Part shown: in pieces, positions 41,520-49,985 of the stretch | How positions within the stretch are numbered: the first letter of the stretch is position 1 | Layout: each line of letters opens with the position of its first letter | Source: Candidatus Taylorbacteria bacterium RIFCSPHIGHO2_01_FULL_46_22b | GTDB lineage: Bacteria; Patescibacteriota; Minisyncoccia; Phycocordibacterales; DSPV01 | Reading direction: 5' to 3' | Length of the DNA stretch: 59,299 nucleotides | Assembly: GCA_001820875.1 (NCBI GenBank) | Contig: MHRF01000007.1 | Location: 1 to 59,299, forward strand | The notes under the pieces: model-generated | The model's input: only the letters and a program-made list of their open reading frames with translations | What the model was told of the DNA's origin: nothing | Database searches by the model: none | Translations under genes and position numbers: made by a program

Positions 41520-42287
41520 ATGGTGACGATAAAGAATGAAAAAGAGATCGCCTTGCTTCGTGAGGGCGGCCGCCGTTTGGCGCAAGTCATTTCAGGGTTG
41601 GTTTTGGCTGCGATCCCTGGTGTTTCTGGTAAAGAATTAGACGAACTTGCAGAAAAATTGGTGAGAGAGAAAGGCGATATTCCATCGTTTTTACACTACA
41701 AAGCTGGCAAAGGAGGGAAGGAGTATCCTGCGAGCTTATGTCTTTCAATCAATGATGAAGTGGTGCATGGACTTCCGGCAAAGAAAGGAAAGAGTATAAA
41801 AGAAGGGGATTTGGTCTCCATCGACATGGGTTTAATACACGAGGGTATGTTTCTTGATTCTGCAGTGACCATTGGAATTGGAAAAATTGATCCGATTGCA
41901 AAGAAGTTAATCAGTGTTACCAAGCAAGCGCTCGAGATTGGTATCGCGGCGGCGCGGGCAGGAAATCATGTGGGAGATATTGGATATGCAATAGAGACAT
42001 TTATTACACCGAACAAGTTTGGTATTGTGCGTGAACTTGCAGGACACGGAGTTGGATACGCGGTGCATGAAGATCCTTACGTTCCTAATTACGGAAAGCA
42101 GGGGCAGGGTGAGAAATTGCTTGCGGGGATGGTGATTGCAATCGAGCCTATGGTGAATGAAGGAAGTGCAAAAATTGTTTTGGATAAAGACGGGCATACA
42201 TTCCGAACGGCTGACGGCAAACGCAGTGCCCATTTTGAGCACACAGTGCTTATCACAGATGGCACAGCAGAGGTGCTGACCCAATAA
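41520..42287 (+). CDS. map: Methionine aminopeptidase type I
   Basis: Removes the initiator Met from nascent proteins. 255 residues with the pita-bread fold and five metal ligands: Asp in SIDMGLIHEGMFLDSA (two), His in AGHGVGYAVHEDP, Glu in IAIEPMV and Glu in SAHFEHTVL. Length is normal; no N-terminal extension. It ends the spc-type cluster; rpmJ, rpsM, rpsK and rpoA, which often follow, are not in this window. Confidence 0.96.
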   Translation: MVTIKNEKEIALLREGGRRLAQVISGLVLAAIPGVSGKELDELAEKLVREKGDIPSFLHYKAGKGGKEYPASLCLSINDEVVHGLPAKKGKSIKEGDLVSIDMGLIHEGMFLDSAVTIGIGKIDPIAKKLISVTKQALEIGIAAARAGNHVGDIGYAIETFITPNKFGIVRELAGHGVGYAVHEDPYVPNYGKQGQGEKLLAGMVIAIEPMVNEGSAKIVLDKDGHTFRTADGKRSAHFEHTVLITDGTAEVLTQ

Positions 42288-42292
42288 TGTTG

Positions 42293-42298
42293 TATACT
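42293..42298 (+). promoter_or_regulatory. -10 of the unknown gene at 42306, leaderless
   Basis: TATACT (preceded by TG) ends 7 nt before the ATG at 42306, but only 1 nt before an in-frame ATG at 42300, so 42306 is the likely start. Confidence 0.6.
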
Positions 42299-42305
42299 CA
42301 TGTCT

Positions 42306-42923
42306 ATGCAAAAAACGCCTGAACTGATCATAGAAAATGAACAAGAAGTTCCCCAATCACTAGAATTAGTGCGTGAGCTTGAGGTTGTTGAAAATCAAGA
42401 TGATGTTAAACTTCGCTTGGGGGAAATGCTCGACCGTATTTCTTCAGACGTAGGGGCTTTATATGAAGGAATGCGGGTTGAGCAGTGTCTTGCTCGGGTG
42501 GAACAGCTCTCCCGAGTTCTTGAGACTATTGAACTTGGCAAGCCTCTGCATATTTCTGATGAAACTGACTCTCATTATGCAAATGCAGTGATTCCCGCAC
42601 CAGAAGGAATAAAGATTGCATTGAGCGAAGGTGAGGCGCCAGGTTCTGTGCGTGCGGTTGTGGGTTTTGGAAAAACTCTCATCGGTTTTAAGACAGATCA
42701 CCTCTCTGTTTCCGAGATTGATTTTGCCGAGAGCGAAATTCGTGACGCTAATGAGCGTAAGTATTTATGTCGACATGTGAGCGGAGATCTACTCAAAGAT
42801 GATATACACTATCTAATATTACGCATACCCTATGAACTTATGCCTGCCGAACGTCTCACTGTTGAAGAAAAGAAGAAATCTCGCCCATTTGTGTTCCGTG
42901 GGATGCGGCTCGGTTCTCAATAG
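42306..42923 (+). CDS. Protein of unknown function upstream of the TraG-like ATPase
   Basis: Not recognised. The 205-residue acidic protein has a helical N-terminal half (about 10-85, rich in Glu/Leu/Val) and a mixed alpha/beta C-terminal half (VRAVVGFGKTLIGFKTDHL, YLILRIPYELMPAERL). No signal peptide or membrane helix. The start is chosen by the position of the -10. It precedes the TraG-like ATPase by 41 nt and may belong with it, though the ATPase has its own -10. Confidence 0.65.
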   Translation: MQKTPELIIENEQEVPQSLELVRELEVVENQDDVKLRLGEMLDRISSDVGALYEGMRVEQCLARVEQLSRVLETIELGKPLHISDETDSHYANAVIPAPEGIKIALSEGEAPGSVRAVVGFGKTLIGFKTDHLSVSEIDFAESEIRDANERKYLCRHVSGDLLKDDIHYLILRIPYELMPAERLTVEEKKKSRPFVFRGMRLGSQ

Positions 42924-42952
42924 CCCATCTGTTTAGATTTCTTTCTAGGGGC

Positions 42953-42958
42953 TATAAT
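42953..42958 (+). promoter_or_regulatory. -10 of the TraG-like ATPase gene, leaderless
   Basis: Consensus TATAAT ends 6 nt before the ATG at 42965. Confidence 0.75.
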
Positions 42959-42964
42959 ATCTGG

Positions 42965-45751
42965 ATGGAATCTGGCTACAAAGCTCCCGAGCGTACATTT
43001 AATTCTCCTGAAGAGGAGCTGGCTTTTTTGCGCGAGCGAATTGCGCAGAAAGAGCGTGAATTGTCCGGCAAAGAGCCGGAACATGCCGTGCAAGAAACTA
43101 TCAATGAATACAAGCAGGTTCCGAAAGAAACAGTCCTTGCTCCTGCTATGCAGATTCATGAGACGGAGCTTTCGGAGTATCACCTCAAGCTTTCTCCTGA
43201 ACCGCATGATGCGCAAGTTGCCCAGCTAGTGCATTTGGTAGTGGAGAAGGGGATCAAGAACGCCCTATCAGTAGTAGATAAACTGAACGATCCGCACCTT
43301 GCTGACGATTTTGAACGGTTTTTGGTGCAGTATGTGAAGGCAGGTAAGGAAACAGGTTTTGGCTCGCGCAACCCCCTGTTTCGGGCATTACAGATGACCT
43401 TATACGAGATCACGCTTCCCGAACGTGATCCCAAAGCCCCTGATAAACCCCTTAAAGAACTTCTCTCATCAATGGAGCAGTTTTATGCGGGGATGATGGC
43501 CGTACGCGAGAAAGATATTGTAGGCCCAAATTATTTTACGCTAGAACTTTCTGTTGCTAATCACAGTGAGGAATTTGTCTTTTATGCGGCAGTTCCCAAC
43601 AGCAAGTGTGATCTCTTTGAAAAACACATCCGTGCGGTGTTCCATGATGCGAAAATTTCTGAACGCACCGATGACTATAATATTTTCAATGAAGGAGGAG
43701 CTTCAGTTGGATCAGTGGCGCGTCTGACGACCGATCACGCGTTCCCGATTCGCACCTACGAATCGTTTGATCACGACCCGTTGCATGCCCTGCTTTCAAG
43801 TTTTGGAAAGATTGATAAGGATGGAGAGGGGGCGGCGGTGCAGATTGTATTTACTCCTGCAAGCAGTGCTCGTACCGATCGGTATAAAGCGATTATTCGC
43901 GATTTGGCGGCGGGAAAGAAACTGAAGGATGCACTTGATAAGCCGGAAACGGTTGGGGGTCACGTGTGGAGTTTTACCAAGGATATTGCCAAGGAGTTGT
44001 TTGGAGGATCGGACTCTGCTAAGAAAGATGAGGAAAAAACAAAAGAACCGCCCAAAGTTGATGATATTTCACTTGAACAAGTTAAACACAAAAGTGAGAG
44101 TCCAGTTGCTGATATTACCCTCCGGTTAGTTGCATCTTCGCGTTCTGATCGGGAAGCGACCGATATACTTTCTGATCTCGAGTCGGCGTTTAACCAGTTT
44201 GATAATCCGCACGGCAACAATGTTAGGTTTAAACGTTTTTCCGGAGGGCGTCTAGAGGAACTTCTTCGTAACTTTTCTTTTCGTCTTGCCGATAGTCACC
44301 ACGTGATGCCTTTGAGTTTACGTGAATTGACCACTGTATTCCATCTGCCCTCCACCATCACTCGTGCAGCGCCTGAACTGAAAGTTGCAAAGGCGGGGAC
44401 TTCTGCTGTTCCTGTCGGTTTGCCTGACACAGGTTTGACATTGGGGGTTAATCGAGAAGGGGGACGTGAGGCAGTGGTCTATATGCAGAAAGAGGATCGT
44501 CTGCGTCATTTCTACTGCATTGGTCAGACTGGAACAGGAAAGACTACGTTGCTGAAAAATATGATTGTGCAGGATATTTTGGCTGGGGAAGGAGTTTGTT
44601 TCATCGATCCTCATGGTTCTGATGTAGAAGATTTGCTCGCCTGTATTCCACCCGAGCGTTATAACGATGTCGTGTATTTTGATCCGGGGGCAGTTGCGCA
44701 TCCGATGGGGCTTAACATGCTTGAATTCGATCCACAATACCCCGAACAGAAGACATTTGTCGTTAATGAAATGCTTTCCATATTCAATAAACTGTTTGAT
44801 ATGAAAACGGCGGGCGGGCCGATGTTCGAGCAATATTTCCGAAACGCCGCGCTTTTGGTACTTGAAGATCCGGAGTCTGGCACTACGCTCGTTGATTTGT
44901 CTCGCACGCTTTCCGACAAAACCTATCGTGCCGCAAAGCTTGCCCGATGCAAGAACCCTATTATTGTTTCATTCTGGCGCGAGGTTGCGGAAAAAGCGGG
45001 TGGGGAAGCGGCACTGCAGAATATTGTGCCGTACATCACCTCGAAGTTTGACGGGTTTCTTTCAAACGATATTATGCGTCCAATTATCGCGCAGGAAAAA
45101 TCAGCATTTAATTTCCGCGAGATCATGGATTCCAAGAAGATTCTTCTTGTCAATCTTTCAAAAGGACGATTGGGTGATATCAATTCGCATTTATTAGGAT
45201 TGATATTGGTTGGCAAGATTTTGATGGCGGCGCTCTCGCGGGTTGATTCAAAATCGCAAAATCTCCCCCCATTTTATCTTTACGTCGATGAATTTCAGAA
45301 TGTGACCACCGATTCAATCGCGGTGATTCTCTCTGAAGCGCGCAAGTACAAACTCGGACTTTCAATTGCGCATCAATTTATCAAACAGTTGGATGATAAG
45401 ATTAAAGATGCGGTGTTTGGCAACGTCGGATCGATTGCAACATTTCGCGTCGGTGCCGAGGATGCCGAGTTTTTGGTGAAACAGTACGAACCGGTATTTT
45501 CCGCCCGCGATATTATCAATCTCGACAATCGCCACGCGTATTTGAAACTTTTGGTAAACGGCCGCCCGATTAAGCCGTTTAATATCGAAACCCTCGCACC
45601 GTCTAAAGGGAATCCTGCGCAGTCGGAGAAACTCAAGGAACTTTCGTATCTGACGTACGGTCGTCCACGTCAAGAAGTTGAAGCCGAGATTATACAGCGG
45701 TATGCTAAGCCGAATGTTTCGGTTCAGCCTGATGCGGCAAAAAGTGTATAA
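42965..45751 (+). CDS. TraG/VirD4/HerA-type DNA-translocating ATPase of the CPR type
   Basis: A 928-residue protein. The C-terminal 420 residues form a conjugative-type ATPase: Walker A GQTGTGKTTLLKN (near 520), FIDPHGSDVEDLL, Walker B LYVDEFQNVTTDS (near 775), and the sensor-like LGLSIAHQFIKQL. The N-terminal half has no motif I recognise; residues about 1-40 are charged and may form a coil, and 355-375 are a Lys/Glu-rich linker. No membrane segment is visible, unlike VirD4. Such ATPases are widespread in Patescibacteria and are usually annotated as type IV secretion-like; no VirB/Tra partners lie in this window. Confidence 0.88.
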   Translation: MESGYKAPERTFNSPEEELAFLRERIAQKERELSGKEPEHAVQETINEYKQVPKETVLAPAMQIHETELSEYHLKLSPEPHDAQVAQLVHLVVEKGIKNALSVVDKLNDPHLADDFERFLVQYVKAGKETGFGSRNPLFRALQMTLYEITLPERDPKAPDKPLKELLSSMEQFYAGMMAVREKDIVGPNYFTLELSVANHSEEFVFYAAVPNSKCDLFEKHIRAVFHDAKISERTDDYNIFNEGGASVGSVARLTTDHAFPIRTYESFDHDPLHALLSSFGKIDKDGEGAAVQIVFTPASSARTDRYKAIIRDLAAGKKLKDALDKPETVGGHVWSFTKDIAKELFGGSDSAKKDEEKTKEPPKVDDISLEQVKHKSESPVADITLRLVASSRSDREATDILSDLESAFNQFDNPHGNNVRFKRFSGGRLEELLRNFSFRLADSHHVMPLSLRELTTVFHLPSTITRAAPELKVAKAGTSAVPVGLPDTGLTLGVNREGGREAVVYMQKEDRLRHFYCIGQTGTGKTTLLKNMIVQDILAGEGVCFIDPHGSDVEDLLACIPPERYNDVVYFDPGAVAHPMGLNMLEFDPQYPEQKTFVVNEMLSIFNKLFDMKTAGGPMFEQYFRNAALLVLEDPESGTTLVDLSRTLSDKTYRAAKLARCKNPIIVSFWREVAEKAGGEAALQNIVPYITSKFDGFLSNDIMRPIIAQEKSAFNFREIMDSKKILLVNLSKGRLGDINSHLLGLILVGKILMAALSRVDSKSQNLPPFYLYVDEFQNVTTDSIAVILSEARKYKLGLSIAHQFIKQLDDKIKDAVFGNVGSIATFRVGAEDAEFLVKQYEPVFSARDIINLDNRHAYLKLLVNGRPIKPFNIETLAPSKGNPAQSEKLKELSYLTYGRPRQEVEAEIIQRYAKPNVSVQPDAAKSV

Positions 45752-45753
45752 AC

Positions 45754-46059
45754 ATGAGTTTAGATAACGAACCAAAACTTCCTGACAATCCCGTAGTAGA
45801 TTATAAAGAAGAATTTCGGAGAAATCGCGCCTTTCTGCAGGTTGCTCTGCTTCAGCGATATGCAGAAAGAAAGGGATTTAAATCTGGAGATGATGTAGGG
45901 GAGGAGTGGGTGAATGAGAAACAGTATTCAGAGAAATTTGCGAAAATAATAAATGAACGTCCCGATCTCGTTTTTGAGTACACGGTAAGTCCGGAGGAGA
46001 CCCTACAGAAAGTGGAAGCACTGTTGTATGGAACTGAAGATTTGTCGCAAGCAGCATAA
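45754..46059 (+). CDS. Small acidic protein downstream of the TraG-like ATPase
   Basis: Not recognised. The 101-residue protein is hydrophilic and helical (YKEEFRRNRAFLQVALLQRYAERKG, SPEETLQKVEALLYG). Its ATG comes 2 nt after the ATPase stop, so it is co-transcribed and possibly translationally coupled. A regulatory or adaptor role with the ATPase is plausible only from position. Confidence 0.7.
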   Translation: MSLDNEPKLPDNPVVDYKEEFRRNRAFLQVALLQRYAERKGFKSGDDVGEEWVNEKQYSEKFAKIINERPDLVFEYTVSPEETLQKVEALLYGTEDLSQAA

Positions 46060-46081
46060 GTTGCTTATCACCCCACCCATC

Positions 46082-46090
46082 TGATACTAT
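46082..46090 (+). promoter_or_regulatory. Extended -10 upstream of ndk
   Basis: TGATACTAT (hexamer TACTAT) ends 9 nt before the ndk ATG. Confidence 0.55.
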
Positions 46091-46099
46091 AGGTATTCT

Positions 46100-46711
46100 A
46101 TGACAGAAAAACATCCTAAATTTGAACGAACTTTCGTGATTATCAAGCCGGACGGGGTTCAACGATCTTTGGTCGGCGAAATTATCAAGCGTTTTGAGCA
46201 AGTTGGCTTGAAACTTGCTGCGATGAAGATGTTGGTGCCTACACCTGAACAAATTGAGAAACACTATACTCTTGATCCAGAGTGGCGCCGCGTAACCGGA
46301 GAAAAAACTATCAAAGGATATCTATCGAAAGGTCTTAAACCGCCGTCGGAAGATCCGCTTGAGATTACTGCAAAGATTTTAGCGAACCTAAAAAAATATC
46401 TCGCGTCTGGTCCAGTGGTAGCGATGGTCCTGCAAGGTGCGCATGCAGTTCAGATTGTACGTAAACTTGTCGGGGGGACAGAACCGCTGACTTCAGACGT
46501 TGGATCAATCCGAGGCGATTTCGTTTTGGATTCATATCAGATGTCCGATCCTGACAATCGCGCAGTACGCAATTTGATACATGCGTCAGGTTCTCCTAAA
46601 GAAGCAAATGATGAAATTTCACACTGGTTCTCAAAAGTGGATTTGGTTGATTACAAATTGGTCCAAGATCATATTCTCTACGACGTGAATCTTGACGGAC
46701 TCCTTGAATAA
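46100..46711 (+). CDS. ndk: Nucleoside-diphosphate kinase, long form
   Basis: Transfers the gamma-phosphate between nucleoside triphosphates and diphosphates through a phospho-His. The N-terminus FVIIKPDGVQRSLVGEII, the active-site segment RNLIHASGSPKEANDEI (catalytic His) and GPVVAMVLQGAHAVQIVRKLVGG are standard. At 203 residues it is longer than the usual 140-150: an insertion of about 35 residues follows HYTLDPEWRR in the mid-region, and the C-terminal segment is also longer. A strong terminator follows. Confidence 0.93.
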   Translation: MTEKHPKFERTFVIIKPDGVQRSLVGEIIKRFEQVGLKLAAMKMLVPTPEQIEKHYTLDPEWRRVTGEKTIKGYLSKGLKPPSEDPLEITAKILANLKKYLASGPVVAMVLQGAHAVQIVRKLVGGTEPLTSDVGSIRGDFVLDSYQMSDPDNRAVRNLIHASGSPKEANDEISHWFSKVDLVDYKLVQDHILYDVNLDGLLE

Positions 46712-46724
46712 TATGGGTATTTCA

Positions 46725-46757
46725 ACAAAACACCGTCCTTACCGGACGGTGTTTTGT
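46725..46757. terminator. Terminator after ndk
   Basis: ACAAAACACCGTCC-TTAC-CGGACGGTGTTTTGT stem with a T-tract. Confidence 0.92.
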
Positions 46758-46800
46758 TTTACACAAAGGTATCTTTCGTGTCGGAGTACAAAAAGGCGTA

Positions 46801-46828
46801 TTGTTTTGTCGAGGGAGAGGGTTATACT
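46801..46828 (+). promoter_or_regulatory. Promoter of the 6S-like RNA
   Basis: TTGTTT, 16-nt spacer, TATACT. A transcript would begin at about 46834, the exact 5' end of the closing stem. Confidence 0.6.
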
Positions 46829-46833
46829 TATTG

Positions 46834-46985
46834 CAGGGTTATTTGGAGTATAAACTCTATAACAAAAATCAGGGAGTCCAATAATCATCGTAACTCGTAG
46901 AGTCGCTTCGGCAGTTCTCTTGCTTACGATTTAGGACACCCACCTAGCTTTTCGCTAGGGTAAATACTCTCAAGTGACCCTGAAC
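46834..46985 (+). ncRNA. ssrS: 6S-RNA-like structured RNA
   Basis: The 5' and 3' ends form a long closing stem: CAGGGTTATTT with AAGTGACCCTG (11 bp including two G-U) and GAGTAT with ATACTC. Inside are a large asymmetric bubble whose 3' side carries a small hairpin CCTAGC-TTTTC-GCTAGG, and an apical stem-loop (GTCC/GGAC, ATCGTAA/TTACGAT, AGAG/CTCT). This rod-with-central-bubble plan is that of 6S RNA, which binds RNA polymerase. Size (about 150 nt) is on the short side. A separate terminator hairpin follows. The family call rests on structure only, with no conserved primary sequence known to me. Confidence 0.6.
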
Positions 46986-46987
46986 AA

Positions 46988-47016
46988 GAATTCTCCGTAC
47001 CGTGGAGAATTTTTGT
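46988..47016 (+). terminator. Terminator of the 6S-like RNA
   Basis: GAATTCTCC / GGAGAATT stem with a 7-nt loop followed by TTTTGTTTTT. Confidence 0.88.
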
Positions 47017-47041
47017 TTTTCTCATTATTTAGAATGGAAAT

Positions 47042-47231
47042 AAAGGGTATTACACCCTTTGTTACCGTCGCACCACAAGAGTACTTCCGATTTCTACACT
47101 TGCTACGCTTGTGAGAAATCTAGGTCGCTCGTTCGGGAGAAAAAAAGAGGATACTTTTTCTCTCCACACCACAAGAGTGCTCCCAATTTCATAGTCGCTG
47201 TGCTTCTTGAAATTTAGGTCGCTCACTCGCT
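47042..47231. repeat. TAGGTCGC-ACCACAAG repeats, cluster 2
   Basis: Starts with a short palindrome AAAGGGT-ATTAC-ACCCTTT (47042-47060). A first unit (47066-47127) has GTCGCACCACAAGAGTACTTCC then GATTTC...GAAATC and TAGGTCGC. A second (47166-47224) has CACCACAAGAGTGCTCCC then AATTTC...GAAATT and TAGGTCGC. These share the boxes of cluster 1 but differ in loops. The 47017-47305 gap holds no supported gene. Confidence 0.85.
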
Positions 47232-47305
47232 AGGAAATAACAAAGCGGTCGCGTTATTAAATCAATGGCGGGTTAGATATGCAAAGGATATAATGAAACA
47301 ACCAT

Positions 47306-47707
47306 ATGTTTTTAAAAACACTTGTTTGGTCTCTTAGTGTTGCACTACTAGTATTACTGCTCAATCTTGTTGGATTGCGATACGAATTGTATTGGTATTT
47401 ATGGTGGTATGACATTGTTCTACATTTCTTGGGCGGGCTGGTGCTTGGCCTTGCCGCTACATGGTTTTTTGGTACGGTACACCACCGTTTTGGTCATATA
47501 CGCACGGGGCTTTTAATATCGCTTATACTCTCGTTTGTATTATTTGGAGGGATTGTATGGGAATGGTTTGAATATATTTCGGGCATTACTTTAATCTCTG
47601 TTGCATGGTACCAACTCGATGTATTGATGGATGTACTTATGGATATGTTGGGAGGCATGTGCGCATTTTGGATATGGAAAAAACAAATCAGCAAAAAATA
47701 TGAATGA
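47306..47707 (+). CDS. Small integral membrane protein (DUF2238/YjdF-like)
   Basis: A 133-residue protein with four hydrophobic segments. Motifs resembling the DUF2238/YjdF family are WWYDIVLHFLGGLVLG, GIVWEWFEY and DVLMDMLGG, with conserved acidic and His residues within the membrane. Function is unknown in that family. The next gene overlaps its end by 8 nt (ATGAATGA), suggesting coupling with the nuclease. Confidence 0.7.
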   Translation: MFLKTLVWSLSVALLVLLLNLVGLRYELYWYLWWYDIVLHFLGGLVLGLAATWFFGTVHHRFGHIRTGLLISLILSFVLFGGIVWEWFEYISGITLISVAWYQLDVLMDVLMDMLGGMCAFWIWKKQISKKYE

Positions 47708-49079
47708 AAAGCCCACAATAACTTTTTTAGGAGGTGTGGGAAGTGCAACGGGCGCAAATTTCCTTCTGAAGTTTCCGGAAAGTCCACGGCCACTTTCCAT
47801 CCTAGTCGATTGCGGGATGTTTCAAGGAGATCGATATGCAACCGAAGAGAATCAGAAACCGTTCGCCTTTGATCCTGCAGCGATAGACTTTCTATTTATC
47901 ACTCACGCACACGCCGATCATATCGGCCGAGTTCCCAAATTGATTAAAGATGGTTTTAGAGGGCCTATATACTCTACGCCGGAGACAAAGATAATTTCTG
48001 AAATTATGTTTGATGACATGGCTACCATTCTCGAGCGGGAGGCGGCTGATAGGGGAGTGACGCCGCTTTATAGTAGGTCAGAAACAGCACAAGCATTGAG
48101 ACAATGGGACGTGATTCCCTACCACAACTCATTTTCACTACCGAATGGGGTTACGGTCACTCCGAAAGATGCAGGGCATATACTCGGGTCTGCGTATTTT
48201 GAGTTCGCACGAAACGGCCAGAAACTTGTTTTTTCCGGCGATCTTGGTAATACTCCTTCGCCTTTGGTTAAGGACACTGAACCGCTTGTAGGCGCGAAAT
48301 ATCTTTTGGTAGAGAGTGTATATGGAGATCGCAATCATGAAGATCGGGAACATCGTGTGGAGAAATTGCGCAACGTGGTGCTCGACTCGATTAAACGAAA
48401 TGGTGTGTTGATTATCCCTGCTTTTTCGCTTGAACGCAGTCAAGTAATTCTCTATGAACTCAATAATTTGGTAGAGGAGGGGAAAATCCCGTCAATTCCG
48501 GTATTTCTTGATTCGCCACTTGCTATAAAATTGACTGCGGTATACAAACGGCTCAAACATGATTTTAAACCTTCAGTACAGCAGGAAATCGCTTCAGGAG
48601 ACGACATATTCAAATTTCCTCGTTTGCAATTTACGCAGACCTCGCAGCAATCTCATCATATTGATTTTGTGCAGAATCCGAAAATCATTATCGCTGGCGG
48701 CGGTATGTCTACAGGCGGGCGAGTAATCGGACATGAAAAAAATTATTTGCCGGACGCTCGCAATACAATTTTACTTGTTGGGTATCAAGCGGTAGGCACA
48801 CTTGGACGTGCGCTCTTTGAAGGATCAAAGACCGTTTCAATTAATGGTGAGGAGGTACCGGTGCGTGCGCACATCGATATGATTAATGGGTATTCATCCC
48901 ACAAAGACTCCGATCACTTAGTCGAATTTATTGCGGGATCTCGAGAAACTTTAAAGCAAGTCTTTACCGTAATGGGCGAACCGAAATCATCTTTATTTCT
49001 GGCGCAACGTATTCGTGACGAGCTTGAAATAGAAGCAATTTATCCGGAACAGGGTAGCACATATACACTGGATTTTTAA
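47700..49079 (+). CDS. Beta-CASP metallo-beta-lactamase RNase
   Basis: A CPSF73/Ysh1-like or MBL-fold RNA nuclease with 459 residues. The start giving MNEKPTITFLGG overlaps the previous stop. Metal motifs: ITHAHADHIG (HxHxDH), DAGHILGSAYFE, FSGDLGN. The beta-CASP insert shows motif A (Glu in LVESVYGDR), IPAFSLERSQ, GGGMSTGGRV and the C-terminal His motif YSSHKDSDHL. It probably processes or degrades RNA; archaeal-type or RNase J function cannot be told apart here. No KH domains are present. Confidence 0.9.
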   Translation: MNEKPTITFLGGVGSATGANFLLKFPESPRPLSILVDCGMFQGDRYATEENQKPFAFDPAAIDFLFITHAHADHIGRVPKLIKDGFRGPIYSTPETKIISEIMFDDMATILEREAADRGVTPLYSRSETAQALRQWDVIPYHNSFSLPNGVTVTPKDAGHILGSAYFEFARNGQKLVFSGDLGNTPSPLVKDTEPLVGAKYLLVESVYGDRNHEDREHRVEKLRNVVLDSIKRNGVLIIPAFSLERSQVILYELNNLVEEGKIPSIPVFLDSPLAIKLTAVYKRLKHDFKPSVQQEIASGDDIFKFPRLQFTQTSQQSHHIDFVQNPKIIIAGGGMSTGGRVIGHEKNYLPDARNTILLVGYQAVGTLGRALFEGSKTVSINGEEVPVRAHIDMINGYSSHKDSDHLVEFIAGSRETLKQVFTVMGEPKSSLFLAQRIRDELEIEAIYPEQGSTYTLDF

Positions 49080-49080
49080 T

Positions 49081-49109
49081 TTGACAGTGCAGGATTTCTC
49101 CATTAATGT
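49081..49109 (+). promoter_or_regulatory. Promoter of the orphan at 49220
   Basis: TTGACA, 17-nt spacer, TAATGT, immediately after the nuclease stop codon. Predicts a leader of about 105 nt. Confidence 0.65.
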
Positions 49110-49219
49110 TGCGCAGGATTGCCAACAGTGGTTGGTATGTCCTTTCCCAAACAAAAACCGGATAGGCCTTAGGTTCGCGAAAGCGGATAAGAGGTAATCC
49201 ACTGCACAGAGGAAATGCA

Positions 49220-49939
49220 ATGAGTACTACAACAGAGATGGAGTTCCTAAAGGGCGGAGGCAAAACCTTTGAGTTTGTCCGCATAATCGCAAACCTTGTC
49301 CTTGCGCGTGGCGGGACAGAGGAGCACATGCTTAAGATATTGAGGCCCCACGGGCTCGTTTTGGCCAGTGAGGTGGCCGACCTTTTGGTGGGTCGCTCGG
49401 TTTCGGTAGGGCGACCGCTCAAGGATATTGTGCTGGACAATGCGGTGCCAAAAAAATCTCGAGCGGATGCGCTTATGACGATATGTGACCCCAGTCTCGC
49501 CCTTCGAATACTCAAAGATTCAGACGAAAGCGAGTCAGTGCTTACACGCCAAGCAGTTTTCTCGATTGTTGGCATGGGTGATTTAGCCAGACGAGATGAA
49601 TTGTTGCGGGAGGTAGCATTGCTTCCTCGTCGTCACGATGCGAAATTCGCACTGTCTTTCATGAGGAAACAGGAGCACATACTTGAAGTTGTGCTTAAGG
49701 CTGTTTATCAAGAGACATGTCTTGCTGCAGTTAAGAAATTGGATGAAGAGCGTCTCACGCTTGCAGCGAGATGTACAGAGTCAGAAGTCCGGTTTCTTGT
49801 CGCAACCCTTGCACGCGACCCAGATACCCTCCGTTTTTTGGCCGAGGAAGACGAGGTTAACACTCCAGCGATTCGTGCTCAAGCACGAGAACGGATGGAA
49901 ACTTTTGGCCTCATTGTTAGGCACCGTTTGAAGGTTTGA
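49220..49939 (+). CDS. Orphan helical protein
   Basis: Not recognised. The 239-residue soluble protein is mostly alpha-helical with repeated Leu/Ala/Arg helices (LARRDELLREVALLPRR, ILEVVLKAVYQETCLAAVKK), a pattern that could be a HEAT-like solenoid. A good SD (AGAGGA, 49208-49213) fixes the ATG. It is a stand-alone unit with its own promoter and a GC-rich terminator, like the other orphan cassettes. Confidence 0.75.
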   Translation: MSTTTEMEFLKGGGKTFEFVRIIANLVLARGGTEEHMLKILRPHGLVLASEVADLLVGRSVSVGRPLKDIVLDNAVPKKSRADALMTICDPSLALRILKDSDESESVLTRQAVFSIVGMGDLARRDELLREVALLPRRHDAKFALSFMRKQEHILEVVLKAVYQETCLAAVKKLDEERLTLAARCTESEVRFLVATLARDPDTLRFLAEEDEVNTPAIRAQARERMETFGLIVRHRLKV

Positions 49940-49951
49940 GTTACAACGAAA

Positions 49952-49981
49952 GCGCCCCGCATCCTGCGGGGCGCCCTCTTT
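49952..49981. terminator. GC-rich terminator between the orphan and rplT
   Basis: GCGCCCCGC-ATCCT-GCGGGGCGC followed by CCTCTTTTT on the plus strand; it also ends the convergent rplT transcript. Confidence 0.92.
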
Positions 49982-49985
49982 TTAT

